Below, one piece after another: positions 15,633 through 24,759 of a stretch of 63,506 nucleotides of DNA. The notes beneath the pieces are model-generated. The model saw only the letters and a list, made by a program, of their open reading frames with translations. It was not told the origin of the DNA and ran no database searches. The DNA comes from a candidate division Zixibacteria bacterium HGW-Zixibacteria-1 (GTDB lineage: Bacteria; Zixibacteria; MSB-5A5; GN15; PGXB01). The position numbers were made by a program, and so were the translations under genes. Each line of letters starts with the position of its first letter. Positions within the stretch are counted from its first letter, which is position 1. The stretch lies in NCBI GenBank assembly GCA_002838945.1, contig PGXB01000020.1:1-63506 (forward strand). Direction: 5' to 3'.

Positions 15633-16685
15633 TTATTTTAATTTTTCTCTTACCATTTCCGCCCTGATTACATCACGCTGATCCTGCGACATCTCTTTAC
15701 CGTAATATTTCTGGAGATGAGCCGGTTGAGATAAAAGCAGGATTTCATTTATCATTGATATCTTGACACGGTCAATAACGTTCAGGGCTATTCCCAGCCT
15801 GACGGCCGAAAGCAGATTCATGACCTCTTCGGACGTCAGCACCCGGGCATTTCTTAAAATTCCATAAGCGCGCCAGATTTTATCGCTGATATGATCCGGA
15901 GCCTCACTCATAAGTCTTTCGCGTGCATGAGCTTCTTCGGCGATAATCGAGCGCGTGACGCTCGCAATCATCTGCAGTGTTTCCGTCTCGGACACGCCCA
16001 GCGTATTTTGATTCGAAACCTGGAAAAGATTCCCCAGAACGTCACTTCCTTCGCCATAAAAACCACGAACAATAACGCCCATTTTGGTAATTTTTGATAT
16101 AACCCGGTCAATTTCCTTGGTTATTACCAGGCCGGGCAGATGAATCAAAACCGAGGCTCTGAGGCCGGTGCCGACATTGGTGGGGCAGGCGGTCAAAAAG
16201 CCAAAATCGGAATCATAATCGAATTCAAGGTGCCGGCCGATTTCATTATCGTAATTTCCCGCAATTTCAAACGGGCTGTCCGGGTTGAGACCGGCAGACA
16301 GGGCCTGAATCCGCAGATGATCCTCCTCATTAATCATGATGGAAATCTGCTCGTCAGCACTGATAAAGAGGGCCCGTGATTTATCATCCTGCATAAAGCC
16401 GGGCGACATCAGATGTCGCTCCACCAGGAAATCACGATCCAGCGGAGTCAGGTCGCTTCCGCGCAACAGGCTGCCTTTGGAGAGCAAATCGGACCGCTCG
16501 ACCGCCGATTCGAAATAGCCGACCACCTTTTCCCTGGTGGCGGAATCGGCCGACGACGGATAAATACACCCGGCGACATTTCGGGCCAGGCGGACTCTTG
16601 ATGACAACACAACCATGTTATCATCACCTTTTCCGGAGAGCCACCCGGTTAAATTTTTGGCCATGTCTTCAAACATTGCGCTCAC
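15633..16685 (-). CDS. mcsB: protein-arginine kinase McsB
   Basis: A 350-residue ATP:guanido phosphotransferase that phosphorylates arginine side chains of proteins, marking them for ClpC. It shows the VVLSSRVRLARNVAG nucleotide-binding motif, the active-site motif CPTNVGTGLRAS with the catalytic cysteine, and the McsB-type C-terminal domain. Its length is close to Bacillus McsB. The start is GTG at 16685, overlapping the mcsA stop as GTGA with AAGGA upstream, so translation is coupled. It sits in mcsA-mcsB-clpC order, as in Firmicutes, but ctsR is missing. Confidence 0.93.
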   Translation of the reverse strand: MSAMFEDMAKNLTGWLSGKGDDNMVVLSSRVRLARNVAGCIYPSSADSATREKVVGYFESAVERSDLLSKGSLLRGSDLTPLDRDFLVERHLMSPGFMQDDKSRALFISADEQISIMINEEDHLRIQALSAGLNPDSPFEIAGNYDNEIGRHLEFDYDSDFGFLTACPTNVGTGLRASVLIHLPGLVITKEIDRVISKITKMGVIVRGFYGEGSDVLGNLFQVSNQNTLGVSETETLQMIASVTRSIIAEEAHARERLMSEAPDHISDKIWRAYGILRNARVLTSEEVMNLLSAVRLGIALNVIDRVKISMINEILLLSQPAHLQKYYGKEMSQDQRDVIRAEMVREKLK

Positions 16686-17200
16686 TCTTCATCCTTTGTA
16701 ATCAAATGAGCCTCGCGGACCGCTTTTAATTTATCCCGTAGATCGGCGGCGCGTTCGAAATCTTCACTTTCGATGGCCTTTTTGAGCATTTCTTCCAGTC
16801 TTTCTTCTTCCCTGACGGGAATCGGTTCGCCCTCACCGGCGACAGGCATCTTACCTTTATGGAGCGAAGAGCCGTGAATCTTGCGCATAATCGGCTCGAG
16901 GCGTGAACGAAAAGCACTGTAACATTCACCGCAGCCGAAGCGGCCCTGATGGGCGAACTGTTCGAAAGTCAAACCACATCGTGAGCATGTGATATCGGGA
17001 ATATCGCCCGGTTTCTGGGGCGATTGCTGTATCAAGCCCGATATCAGATCGCTTAGTGGAAACGGGACATTATCCAGCGGCGAATGAAAGCCTCTTTTGG
17101 CGGCACAATCCTTGCACAACGAAACAACCAATTTTTCGTTATTTATAATTTGCGTGAGATGGACCGTAGCCGTCTGCTTTTTACAATCCTGACACACCAT
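16682..17200 (-). CDS. mcsA: McsA-like zinc protein, activator of McsB (UVR motif)
   Basis: 172 residues with paired zinc-binding CxxC motifs: CQDC (3-6), CKDC (30-33), CSRC and CGEC near residue 90. A C-terminal UVR motif follows (LEEMLKKAIESEDFERAADL). In Bacillus, McsA activates the arginine kinase McsB. The start at ATG 17200 has AGGAT upstream. It overlaps mcsB by 4 nt and begins 9 nt after the lolD stop, so the unit may run from lysS or lolC through clpC. Confidence 0.92.
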   Translation of the reverse strand: MVCQDCKKQTATVHLTQIINNEKLVVSLCKDCAAKRGFHSPLDNVPFPLSDLISGLIQQSPQKPGDIPDITCSRCGLTFEQFAHQGRFGCGECYSAFRSRLEPIMRKIHGSSLHKGKMPVAGEGEPIPVREEERLEEMLKKAIESEDFERAADLRDKLKAVREAHLITKDEE

Positions 17201-17209
17201 AATTTTATC

Positions 17210-17911
17210 CTAACTTTCGGCGACCTCGCTGACAAGGCCGTTTTCTAATTTTACAACTCGGCGGCACTTTTTGGCCAAATCAATATTGTGCGTGGCGATG
17301 AGGAAGGTGATACCCCTGGTCTGGTTGAGATGGGCCAGCAGTTCATGAAGTTTTTCACCGGTTTTTATATCCAGATTACCCGAAGGTTCGTCGGCGATAA
17401 CGATTTCCGGCTTGTTGGCCAGGGCCCGGGCCACCGCCACCCGCTGCTGCTCACCGCCCGACATCTGGTTGGGCATATGATTCATCCGGCCGGTCAGCCC
17501 GACATCGGCCAGCAATTCTCTGGCAATATCGGCGGCTTCCGAACGACTTTTATCGGCGATCAGGCTCGGCATCATGACATTCTCAAGCGCCGTAAAATCC
17601 TCGAGAAGATACTGCTGCTGAAAGACAAAGCCGATGTGGATATTACGAAACCTCGCCAGTTCCGATTCGCTCTTGTCTCCCAGCGTTTCGCCGTTCACTT
17701 CCACCATACCCTGAGTGGGCCGATCCAGGCCTCCAAGGACATGCAACAAGGTCGATTTCCCGACACCTGATTCACCCACGACCGCAAGCATATCACCCCT
17801 AACCACTTCCAGATCAATGCCTCTCAAGACTTCTAAAATACCTTCAGTGGTTTTAAAGTTTCGGTGGATATTCCGGGCCGCGAGGAGATGGTTTTTGCCG
17901 GTTGCTTCCAA
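17210..17911 (-). CDS. lolD: ABC transporter ATP-binding protein, LolD family
   Basis: A 233-residue ABC ATPase with Walker [10 protein letters not shown], signature [15 protein letters not shown], Walker [10 protein letters not shown] and the switch histidine in IATHN. It resembles LolD/MacB-type ATPases that extract lipoproteins from the inner membrane for transport to the outer membrane. Its partner is the LolC/E-like permease just upstream (18010-19239). The start appears to be a TTG at 17911, supported by GGGAGA about 9 nt upstream; no in-frame ATG gives a better fit. mcsA follows immediately. Confidence 0.88.
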   Translation of the reverse strand: MEATGKNHLLAARNIHRNFKTTEGILEVLRGIDLEVVRGDMLAVVGESGVGKSTLLHVLGGLDRPTQGMVEVNGETLGDKSESELARFRNIHIGFVFQQQYLLEDFTALENVMMPSLIADKSRSEAADIARELLADVGLTGRMNHMPNQMSGGEQQRVAVARALANKPEIVIADEPSGNLDIKTGEKLHELLAHLNQTRGITFLIATHNIDLAKKCRRVVKLENGLVSEVAES

Positions 17912-18009
17912 TTCAAATATTCTCCCTATCCCAAAGTCAATCTATTAGTATATAACTATTTTCGCCAAAATCGTCAAATAATTTAGGCCGCGCGATTATT
18001 TCGCATTAT

Positions 18010-19239
18010 TTACTTACGCAGTACATCTATTACGGATTGATTCGAGGCTCTGACAGCCGGATATAAGGCGGCCAGAAAACAGATAATAATTGTAATGCCT
18101 CCGGACAGAAGAAAATCAAAGGGGTTGACTTGGATGGGGAGGTAATTTATGAAGTAAAGGTCGCCCGGAAGCGAAATCAGAGCATATTTGTTTTGAATCC
18201 AGGCGGCGACCAAAGCTATTGTCCAGCCAAGGAATATGCCGATAAACCCAATCACCAGACCGTCATAGACAAAAATCCGGCGAATCGATCCGGCGGTCGA
18301 ACCGAGCGTTTTTAAAATACCGATTTCCGTGCGTTTTTCCATCGCCAGCATCACCAGCGTCGAAATAATCGAAAAAGCGGCCACCAGAACAATCAGAATA
18401 AAGCCGATAAACAGCAGTTTTTTCTCAAGAGAGATCCAGGTGAAAAGATTTTTATGCAATTCGTTCCAGGGAACGATTTGAAAATTAAATCCGACCGCGG
18501 CCGATATAGCCGGCGCAACCTGCTCGGCCAGATAGATATCGGTTAATTTAAGATGCACCGCCGTCACTTCGTCGTGCATCTTGAAGAGATCCTGCGCGGC
18601 CGTCAATGAAATATAGCCAAGCTGGGCATCAAATTCGTACATTCCGGTTTCAAAGACACCGGTTACATAAAACTTGGCCACGCGGGGCCGGGTATTGCGG
18701 CGCAAGTCCTCGCCCCTTAATGAATACAACACGATCGGATCGCCCACAGTGACACCCAGCCGGTCGGCGAGAGTCACACCCATTATTATACCATAGGCTT
18801 TTTCGGTGCTGTCGAAAGCCGGGATTTCAAAATTGTATTCACCGCGTTTGATATCATCGGCGATATTGGCGGTTCGCCTTTCCATTTCAGGGTCGATCCC
18901 CCTGATCACGATACCATCGCCGGCCTCTTCCGATGAAATCGCCGCCTTGTAATAGATAAACGGCGAAGCGGCGACAACATCATCGATGGCTTCGACTTTT
19001 TCGATTATCTCCCGGTAATCGGTCATGGTCATAGAATTGCGGGGGAAGATCGTTATATGCGAGGTCGTTCCGAGCAGGCGGGTTCGCAATTCGGTTTCGA
19101 AACCATTATGCATCGACATGACGAAACAAACCACGGCCACTCCGAGCGTTACACCGAGAGAGGTGATCCAAGTCGAGACTGAGGTAAAAAATCGGCCGGA
19201 GCGCAGGTACCGGCCGGCTATATATCGTTCGTATTTCAT
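18010..19239 (-). CDS. lolC: lipoprotein-releasing ABC transporter permease, LolC/LolE family
   Basis: About 409 residues: a first transmembrane helix (about 25-45, SLGVTLGVAVVCFVMSM), a large periplasmic MacB-PCD domain (to about 280), then three C-terminal helices (LLFIGFILIVLVAAFSI..., VIGFIGIFLGWTIALV..., ITIIICFLAALYPAVRA). The opening KYERYIAGRYLRSGR is typical of LolC/E, so I chose ATG 19239 over the longer frame to 19314. Only one permease gene is present, so it probably forms a homodimer with LolD (LolCD-type, as in LolF systems). The C terminus ASNQSVIDVLRK is family-typical. Confidence 0.87.
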   Translation of the reverse strand: MKYERYIAGRYLRSGRFFTSVSTWITSLGVTLGVAVVCFVMSMHNGFETELRTRLLGTTSHITIFPRNSMTMTDYREIIEKVEAIDDVVAASPFIYYKAAISSEEAGDGIVIRGIDPEMERRTANIADDIKRGEYNFEIPAFDSTEKAYGIIMGVTLADRLGVTVGDPIVLYSLRGEDLRRNTRPRVAKFYVTGVFETGMYEFDAQLGYISLTAAQDLFKMHDEVTAVHLKLTDIYLAEQVAPAISAAVGFNFQIVPWNELHKNLFTWISLEKKLLFIGFILIVLVAAFSIISTLVMLAMEKRTEIGILKTLGSTAGSIRRIFVYDGLVIGFIGIFLGWTIALVAAWIQNKYALISLPGDLYFINYLPIQVNPFDFLLSGGITIIICFLAALYPAVRASNQSVIDVLRK

Positions 19240-19322
19240 TCGCTTTTTATTATACTCTTCGCGTGTCAGATCACAATTCCCCGATTGATATCGGAAAATC
19301 AAGACCTGGCACAACGAGAATT

Positions 19323-20882
19323 TTACTTATTACTTTTGCCCTTAAAAATATTACCTCTATCAGCACCAGCTTCCAACTCCGGGCGCATCTGCGGAAATAG
19401 AATTACATCCCGGATTGAATGGCTGTTGGTCAGAATCATCACCAGCCGGTCGATACCGAAGCCCAGCCCTCCGGTCGGCGGCATGCCGTACATCAACGCC
19501 ATGATATAGTCTTCATCGAGCTGATGCGCTTCCTCGTCGCCCGCCTCGCGTGCTTTCCCCTGGGACTCGAACCGGGCCCGCTGGTCATCGGGATCATTCA
19601 ATTCCGAGAAGGCGTTGCCCGTTTCCAGACCGGCGATAAAACACTCGAACCTTTCGGTCAGTCGCGGGTTGCCGCGGTGGATCTTGGCCAGCGGCGATAT
19701 ATCCAGCGGATAGTCCTTGATAAAAGTGGGCTGGACCAGTTTCGGTTCGACTATTTTTTCAAAGAAGCGCTCGACCACCTTGCCCCAGTTGATTAAATCT
19801 TCAGAATCGATTTCGAACTCCCGGGCTTTGTTCTTGGCCGCTTCAAAATCGAGCAGCAGGAGATCGACGCCGGTTTCCACCTTGACGGCATCAACCATCG
19901 AGATTTCCTTGAAGTCCGGTTCGAAATCAAGCTGCATGCCTTCATATTCCAGCTTGTATGAACCATGCAGATCAAAGACCACCTTGCGCATCATGTCCTG
20001 AAACAACGCCATGATATCCTTGTAGTCGGCGTAGGCCCAGTACAGTTCAACCATCGAAAATTCCGGATTATGCAGACGATCCATGCCCTCATTGCGGAAA
20101 TCTTTGCAGAATTCCCACACTTTTTCGAAACCGCCGACAATCAAGCGTTTGAGATAAAGTTCGTCGGCGATGCGCAGGAAAAGATCGATGTCGAGCGTGT
20201 TATGATGCGTCTTGAACGGCCGCGCCGCCGCCCCGCCATAAATCGGCTGAAGAATCGGCGTTTCCACCTCAAGAAAACCGCGGCTGCCCAGGAACTCCCG
20301 TATGGACCTGATGATGGTGCCTCGCTTTACAAACGTGTCGCGAACTTCGGGATTGACGATCAGATCGACATAGCGCCGGCGGTATCTTTGTTCCTTGTCA
20401 ACCAGCCCCGAATGTTTGTCGGGAAGCGGATGCAGCGACTTGGAAAGCAATTCGAATTTGGTCACCGATACCGTCATCTCGCCGGTTTTGGTGGTGAACA
20501 GCGTTCCTTCGACACCGATGATATCACCCAGATCTATTTTTTTATCGAACAGTTTGAATTCATCTTTGCCGACATTATCGATTTTGACATATATCTGTAA
20601 TTTTCCGGACAGGTCATGAATGTCCGAAAAAATGACTTTGCCCATTTTCCGCTTGAGCATAATGCGCCCGGCCAGCTTTAGCGCGGTTTGACCGGCTGCA
20701 AGCGTGTCATAGTTATCCCTGGCCTCTTTGATTATATGGGTCCGCTCATAACGGTAAGGATATGGATTGATATTTTTCTCCCTCAGGTCGGCCAGTTTCT
20801 GTCGTCTGGTTCGGATAAGATCTTCCAGCGGCACCTGAGTTTGTTCGATATCCTCCCGGTCTTGTTCAGGATTATCTGCCAT
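19323..20882 (-). CDS. lysS: lysyl-tRNA synthetase, class II
   Basis: 519 residues. An N-terminal OB-fold anticodon-binding domain (about 60-170, LAGRIMLKRKMGKVIFSDI) is followed by the class II catalytic core with motif 1 (FLEVETPILQPIYGGA), motif 2 (FRNEGMDRLHNPEFSMVE) and motif 3 (GMPPTGGLGFGIDRLVM). It charges tRNA-Lys. The 40-residue acidic N-terminal extension is common. The start at ATG 20882 follows GGAA. coaD lies just upstream in the same direction with 13 nt between. Confidence 0.96.
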   Translation of the reverse strand: MADNPEQDREDIEQTQVPLEDLIRTRRQKLADLREKNINPYPYRYERTHIIKEARDNYDTLAAGQTALKLAGRIMLKRKMGKVIFSDIHDLSGKLQIYVKIDNVGKDEFKLFDKKIDLGDIIGVEGTLFTTKTGEMTVSVTKFELLSKSLHPLPDKHSGLVDKEQRYRRRYVDLIVNPEVRDTFVKRGTIIRSIREFLGSRGFLEVETPILQPIYGGAAARPFKTHHNTLDIDLFLRIADELYLKRLIVGGFEKVWEFCKDFRNEGMDRLHNPEFSMVELYWAYADYKDIMALFQDMMRKVVFDLHGSYKLEYEGMQLDFEPDFKEISMVDAVKVETGVDLLLLDFEAAKNKAREFEIDSEDLINWGKVVERFFEKIVEPKLVQPTFIKDYPLDISPLAKIHRGNPRLTERFECFIAGLETGNAFSELNDPDDQRARFESQGKAREAGDEEAHQLDEDYIMALMYGMPPTGGLGFGIDRLVMILTNSHSIRDVILFPQMRPELEAGADRGNIFKGKSNK

Positions 20883-20895
20883 GGATAATTATTCC

Positions 20896-21414
20896 TTATT
20901 TGGATATGTTAAATTTTTTGTGCAGGGCCGCTTTCACCACAGGCGGCACCAGGGTATGGATATCCCCGTTATGCGAGGCGACATCTTTGACAATGGTCGA
21001 TGATAGATACACCCATGAAAGAGCGGGCATTAGAAAAACGGTTTCGACATGATGAGCCATTTTACGATTCATCAGGGCCATCTGGAATTCGTACTCGAAA
21101 TCCGAAACCGCCCGCAGACCCCTGATGATGGCACAGGCTTTCAGATCCCTGGCAAGATCCGCCAGCAGCCCGTCGAATTTAATAACTTCGACCGGATTTT
21201 CCGGATTTATTTCCTTGAGACTCTCCCGGACCAGTTCGATCCGTTCCTCATGAGAAAAAAGAGGATTCTTGCCGGCATTCATGGCGACAGCGACAATAAT
21301 ATGGTCAAAAAGCTGGGTCGCTCGTTGCACCAGGGACAGATGCCCATTAGTAATCGGGTCAAAGGTTCCCGGATAAATGGCGGTCCTGACAACGCTGTTA
21401 TTCTTTGCCGGCAT
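20896..21414 (-). CDS. coaD: phosphopantetheine adenylyltransferase
   Basis: A 172-residue nucleotidyltransferase that converts 4'-phosphopantetheine to dephospho-CoA, the penultimate step of CoA synthesis. Motifs visible: AIYPGTFDPITNGHLSLV (the T/HxGH adenylyl motif), IIRGLRAVSDFEYEFQMALMN and the STIVKDVA helix. I chose ATG 21414, which has GAGG upstream and fits the family N terminus, over 21438. This start overlaps the end of rsmD by 17 nt. rsmD-coaD adjacency is common in bacteria. Confidence 0.95.
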   Translation of the reverse strand: MPAKNNSVVRTAIYPGTFDPITNGHLSLVQRATQLFDHIIVAVAMNAGKNPLFSHEERIELVRESLKEINPENPVEVIKFDGLLADLARDLKACAIIRGLRAVSDFEYEFQMALMNRKMAHHVETVFLMPALSWVYLSSTIVKDVASHNGDIHTLVPPVVKAALHKKFNISK

Positions 21415-21940
21415 AAAATGAAACCTCGGTCTGTCCAAATTTCCTTTTTTTCAATAATACGATATTATCCGAATTTATACTCATTCCGGACTTATGCTCA
21501 ATAATAAGTAATCCTTTATTTCTAAGCAAGTTATATTGCGCCACCGTTTCCGCCACTTCCTGGGGGGTTATTTTTTCATACGGCGGATCGGCGAAAATCA
21601 GGTCAAATTGTCTCCCGCTTTCGGCAAGAATCCGGCAGGCTTCACGATAATCCATGGTCATAACCCGGGCCTCGAGCCCAAGTGATTCCAGATTCTGTTT
21701 AATGACGGTGACCGGCTTGTACACCAATTCCACAAAGACGGCCGATTGGGCTCCCCGGGAGACCGCTTCAATTCCCAGCGCCCCCGAGCCGGCGAATAAA
21801 TCAAGCACCTCGGCGTCCTCAATTTCATGCATCAATATATTGAAAATCGACTGGCGGACCTTATCGGTAGTCGGCCGGGTCGCCATCCCGGGTGCGGTGG
21901 ACAACCTTCGCCCCTTCAATGTTCCGCCTGTTACGCGCAT
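21398..21940 (-). CDS. rsmD: 16S rRNA (guanine966-N2)-methyltransferase RsmD
   Basis: A 180-residue SAM-dependent methyltransferase modifying G966 of 16S rRNA. It opens MRVTGGTLKGRRL, the usual RsmD start. The SAM motif is VLDLFAGSGALGIEAVSRGA and the catalytic motif IV is FADPPYE. It overlaps coaD downstream and lies 3 nt after the PilM-like gene. Confidence 0.95.
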   Translation of the reverse strand: MRVTGGTLKGRRLSTAPGMATRPTTDKVRQSIFNILMHEIEDAEVLDLFAGSGALGIEAVSRGAQSAVFVELVYKPVTVIKQNLESLGLEARVMTMDYREACRILAESGRQFDLIFADPPYEKITPQEVAETVAQYNLLRNKGLLIIEHKSGMSINSDNIVLLKKRKFGQTEVSFYAGKE

Positions 21941-21943
21941 GGA

Positions 21944-22795
21944 TCACTCCGCTGTAAGGCCGAGGCCGACAAGATACTTGTGTGATTCCGGAAAAACTTC
22001 GGGTGCAAATAATTCTTTGCGCATTTCCGGCAGGACAGTCTTAATGCCCAGACCCTTTTCTATCCCGACGGCCAGTTCCTGATTGCAGCGTTTGCCGGTT
22101 ATGATTATAACCGAGAGCGGCACCGACTGCGATAGTTTATCATAGGTCAGCATCTGGTACTGTATGGTGGCGATGATATCAAGAAGAAACGCCTTCGATC
22201 GGCCCGGGTCGCTGTCGTTTATTCCGGCATTGCTGATAACCGCGCCCAGGTGAATGGGCCGGCCGTTTTCGACAAAGCAATACGATGCCAGGCTATCGGT
22301 AATGTCGATCAGGCAGATCAGGCGTCCTCCGCCGGGCCGGCAGTAATGCGTATATCCGGCCGCCATCGCCCATGAGCGCAATTGAAAACCGGACGGCTTG
22401 ATAAAATGATCCCTGAAGAAATCGAGTTTACTGTCGATCTCGCTTCGCTTATAGGCGACGGCAAGTCTTTCCCGGCCGCTGTTGATTTCGAATGACTCGA
22501 GATAATAGCGAATCTGGTCATCGAGCAATGAGGCCACCAGTTCAAACTGGGCCAGTTTATCGGGGTCGAGACTTCGGTCAGGGCTGATCTTTACGCGCTT
22601 GATAATGGCGCTGTTTTCGGACACCGCCATATACAGGCTGCCGCCGGCGTCAAGGGATTGCGTCGCGATCCCATCGGTGGAGATATCCATCAGCATATCA
22701 ACCGTCTTTCGGCCGGCCGAGGTCGAGACTCCCACCAGGCGAATTCTGTCATCATATATTTCGGCGCCGTATTTCCTGCCGGATAGCTCTACCAC
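21944..22795 (-). CDS. PilM/GspL-like actin-fold protein (weak)
   Basis: A 283-residue soluble protein. The N-terminal MVELSGRKYGAEIYDDRIRLVGVS, a central LIDITDSLASYCFVENGRPIHLG and the C-terminal SVIIITGKR...YLVGLGL resemble the phosphate-1/2 and adenosine segments of PilM/FtsA-type actin-like ATPases that anchor type IV pilus or secretion machines. The similarity is weak and I infer it from pattern only. It overlaps the ComEA-like gene upstream by 7 nt, consistent with a DNA-uptake or pilus link, but no pilN/O/Q genes follow; rsmD does. Confidence 0.5.
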   Translation of the reverse strand: MVELSGRKYGAEIYDDRIRLVGVSTSAGRKTVDMLMDISTDGIATQSLDAGGSLYMAVSENSAIIKRVKISPDRSLDPDKLAQFELVASLLDDQIRYYLESFEINSGRERLAVAYKRSEIDSKLDFFRDHFIKPSGFQLRSWAMAAGYTHYCRPGGGRLICLIDITDSLASYCFVENGRPIHLGAVISNAGINDSDPGRSKAFLLDIIATIQYQMLTYDKLSQSVPLSVIIITGKRCNQELAVGIEKGLGIKTVLPEMRKELFAPEVFPESHKYLVGLGLTAE

Positions 22796-23160
22796 TGTCT
22801 GACCTCGATGTATGATTTTATTTTTTCATATGTGGCATAGCCGATGCCATTGACACGCAAAAGGTCCTCCGGTTTCGTAAAGGGAATACTGTCACGCATG
22901 GCCACGATTCGCCGGGCCAGAACGGGACCGATACCGGGAAGTAATTCCAGGGAATCGGCCGGGGAAAGATTAAGATCAACCTTTATGACCGGAGCATAGC
23001 GGCTGTCGGTTTCGGCGATTTTCACCGACAGCCGGAGCGAGTTATCGTCCAATCGGGAATAGCTGAATAAAAACCGATAAGCGGACAGAATAACAAGAAG
23101 CGCGGATAGAAAAACAATCACACGCAACTGGGCCGGCGAAAATTCGAAAAAACGATTCAT
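22789..23160 (-). CDS. ComEA-like helix-hairpin-helix protein
   Basis: 123 residues: an N-terminal membrane anchor (about 11-31, LRVIVFLSALLVILSAYRFL) and a C-terminal tandem helix-hairpin-helix domain. The latter begins VDLNLSPADSLELLPGIGP, continues LARRIVAMRDSIPF and ends LLRVNGIGYATYEKIKSYI. This is the ComEA/T2SK architecture that binds non-specific dsDNA during uptake. Length and layout are typical of a ComEA-type receptor. It overlaps the PilM-like gene by 7 nt. Confidence 0.8.
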   Translation of the reverse strand: MNRFFEFSPAQLRVIVFLSALLVILSAYRFLFSYSRLDDNSLRLSVKIAETDSRYAPVIKVDLNLSPADSLELLPGIGPVLARRIVAMRDSIPFTKPEDLLRVNGIGYATYEKIKSYIEVRQW

Positions 23161-23215
23161 CTAATAAGCTTTATTCATAAAGATTCGAAGCAATATATAA
23201 AACCATCGCAAAAAA

Positions 23216-24754
23216 TCAACCGCCTTCACGCGGTGGAGTATTAATTATCTCTTTTTTATAGACCCGGGCTTCATTGAGGTGATTGTGCTTCGGATTCATG
23301 AAATGCAATACGGCATCTATCAAAGAGGGAGTGGAATGAAAAACCGGCTCGATCGAGCCGAAATACTTCGTCAGCGAGTCGGCATGAACCGAAGCGCTGT
23401 CATCGGAAAAGATGATAAAGTAATTGGCGCTTTCATATACCGGAGAATCATTTTTCCGAAGTGACAAATCCTGCCATCGGTCGATATTAATATAATCGGG
23501 CCGTTTAAATCCGGCATAACTAATTGCTGTATAACGCCGGCGCTCGATTCGATCGATAATTATGGAGTCGACATCATCTTGCCGGGAAAGATATACAAAG
23601 GGTTCAACCATCCCCTTATGCGCATAATTGAAGGTGAAAAGGGGCAGGATGGCCAGATTAACCGCCACGGCAAAGCCGGCCGAATATTTGAATATTTTTC
23701 GCAGTACCGAAGCCGGGTTGCTGTTTTCGAACCAGACATATATTCCAATCATGCCAAGCATTACCATCAGCGGGAAAATCGGAATCATAAACCGCTCTTC
23801 CTTATGCCGGATCAGGCTGTGAATAACAAAAAATGTGGCGGCTGATGAGAATAAAATCAGATTATTCATTATCACTTTTTTCCGGAAAATATTGAAAACA
23901 AAGAACAGCGAAAAAGGCGGAACAAGAATCGCCAGAATCAATCCGGCGAACATGTAGATCGGTTGAGGCAATGGCGGACTTTTTGTCACATATAAGAATG
24001 AATTAAAAATATTATAAGTCGAGCGGCCGAAGGTGCCCAGATAAACCGCGTCCAGGCTGGCTCCGAAAATGGCAATCAAACAAAATCCGGTACAGAAATA
24101 AAAGGCGGGCCGGAGCTTTTTGGTAAGAAACCAGATCGCAAACGGAATTGGAATTACGGCCAGTCCTGTATTGAAGCGGATCAGCCAGCTCAGGGCGCCA
24201 AGAATTCCGGCAAGGATCAGAAAACGGCTGTTTTTCTCAATGGCGCCGCGGTAAGAAAAATAGACACATGGCACCAGAAGATCGGCCGAGACGACCTCGA
24301 CCAGATTTCGGACGCTCAGATACGGCATGAGAAAATGCGCTGAGACAATCAGCCCGGTAATCAGGGCATAATTCGTGCTTTTGGTGACAAGGAGGACATA
24401 CTTGTAGCCGTAATAAACCATCAATAACGAAAGCAGGGTATGCATCAGCCGAACCAGATACATCATCGCGTCGAGGTTGTAAATCCCCAGCCAGGTCATG
24501 ACGGTCATGATACTGTAGTTGAAAAGAGTGTACAGCGGGGAACGGCCGACATCGGTTCCCTTCATGGCATTCCAGTTTAGATATCCTTCATCCGACAATA
24601 GGCTGGTCTGGACGGCATTATAAGCTATCTGCACCGTCTCGAAATGATCGTCGTTGGCCATGAATCCTTTGGAAAAAACGACCGAGCCAAGCCGTAAGGT
24701 CAGAGCCAGCAGCATACAGAAAAGAAGTGGATGTTTTCGAATTATTTTGAGCAA
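23216..24754 (-). CDS. membrane glycosyltransferase (GT22/GT39-like mannosyltransferase)
   Basis: A 512-residue integral membrane protein with about 9-11 hydrophobic segments and a first-loop acidic motif FMANDDHFETVQIAYN, typical of GT-C fold glycosyltransferases (Alg9/PIG-B/PMT type) that use lipid-phosphate sugars. The C-terminal 100 residues are soluble. The sugar and acceptor are unknown. It follows a DMT transporter by 5 nt on the same strand and is probably cotranscribed with it. Confidence 0.78.
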   Translation of the reverse strand: MLKIIRKHPLLFCMLLALTLRLGSVVFSKGFMANDDHFETVQIAYNAVQTSLLSDEGYLNWNAMKGTDVGRSPLYTLFNYSIMTVMTWLGIYNLDAMMYLVRLMHTLLSLLMVYYGYKYVLLVTKSTNYALITGLIVSAHFLMPYLSVRNLVEVVSADLLVPCVYFSYRGAIEKNSRFLILAGILGALSWLIRFNTGLAVIPIPFAIWFLTKKLRPAFYFCTGFCLIAIFGASLDAVYLGTFGRSTYNIFNSFLYVTKSPPLPQPIYMFAGLILAILVPPFSLFFVFNIFRKKVIMNNLILFSSAATFFVIHSLIRHKEERFMIPIFPLMVMLGMIGIYVWFENSNPASVLRKIFKYSAGFAVAVNLAILPLFTFNYAHKGMVEPFVYLSRQDDVDSIIIDRIERRRYTAISYAGFKRPDYINIDRWQDLSLRKNDSPVYESANYFIIFSDDSASVHADSLTKYFGSIEPVFHSTPSLIDAVLHFMNPKHNHLNEARVYKKEIINTPPREGG

Positions 24755-24759
24755 CTTTT

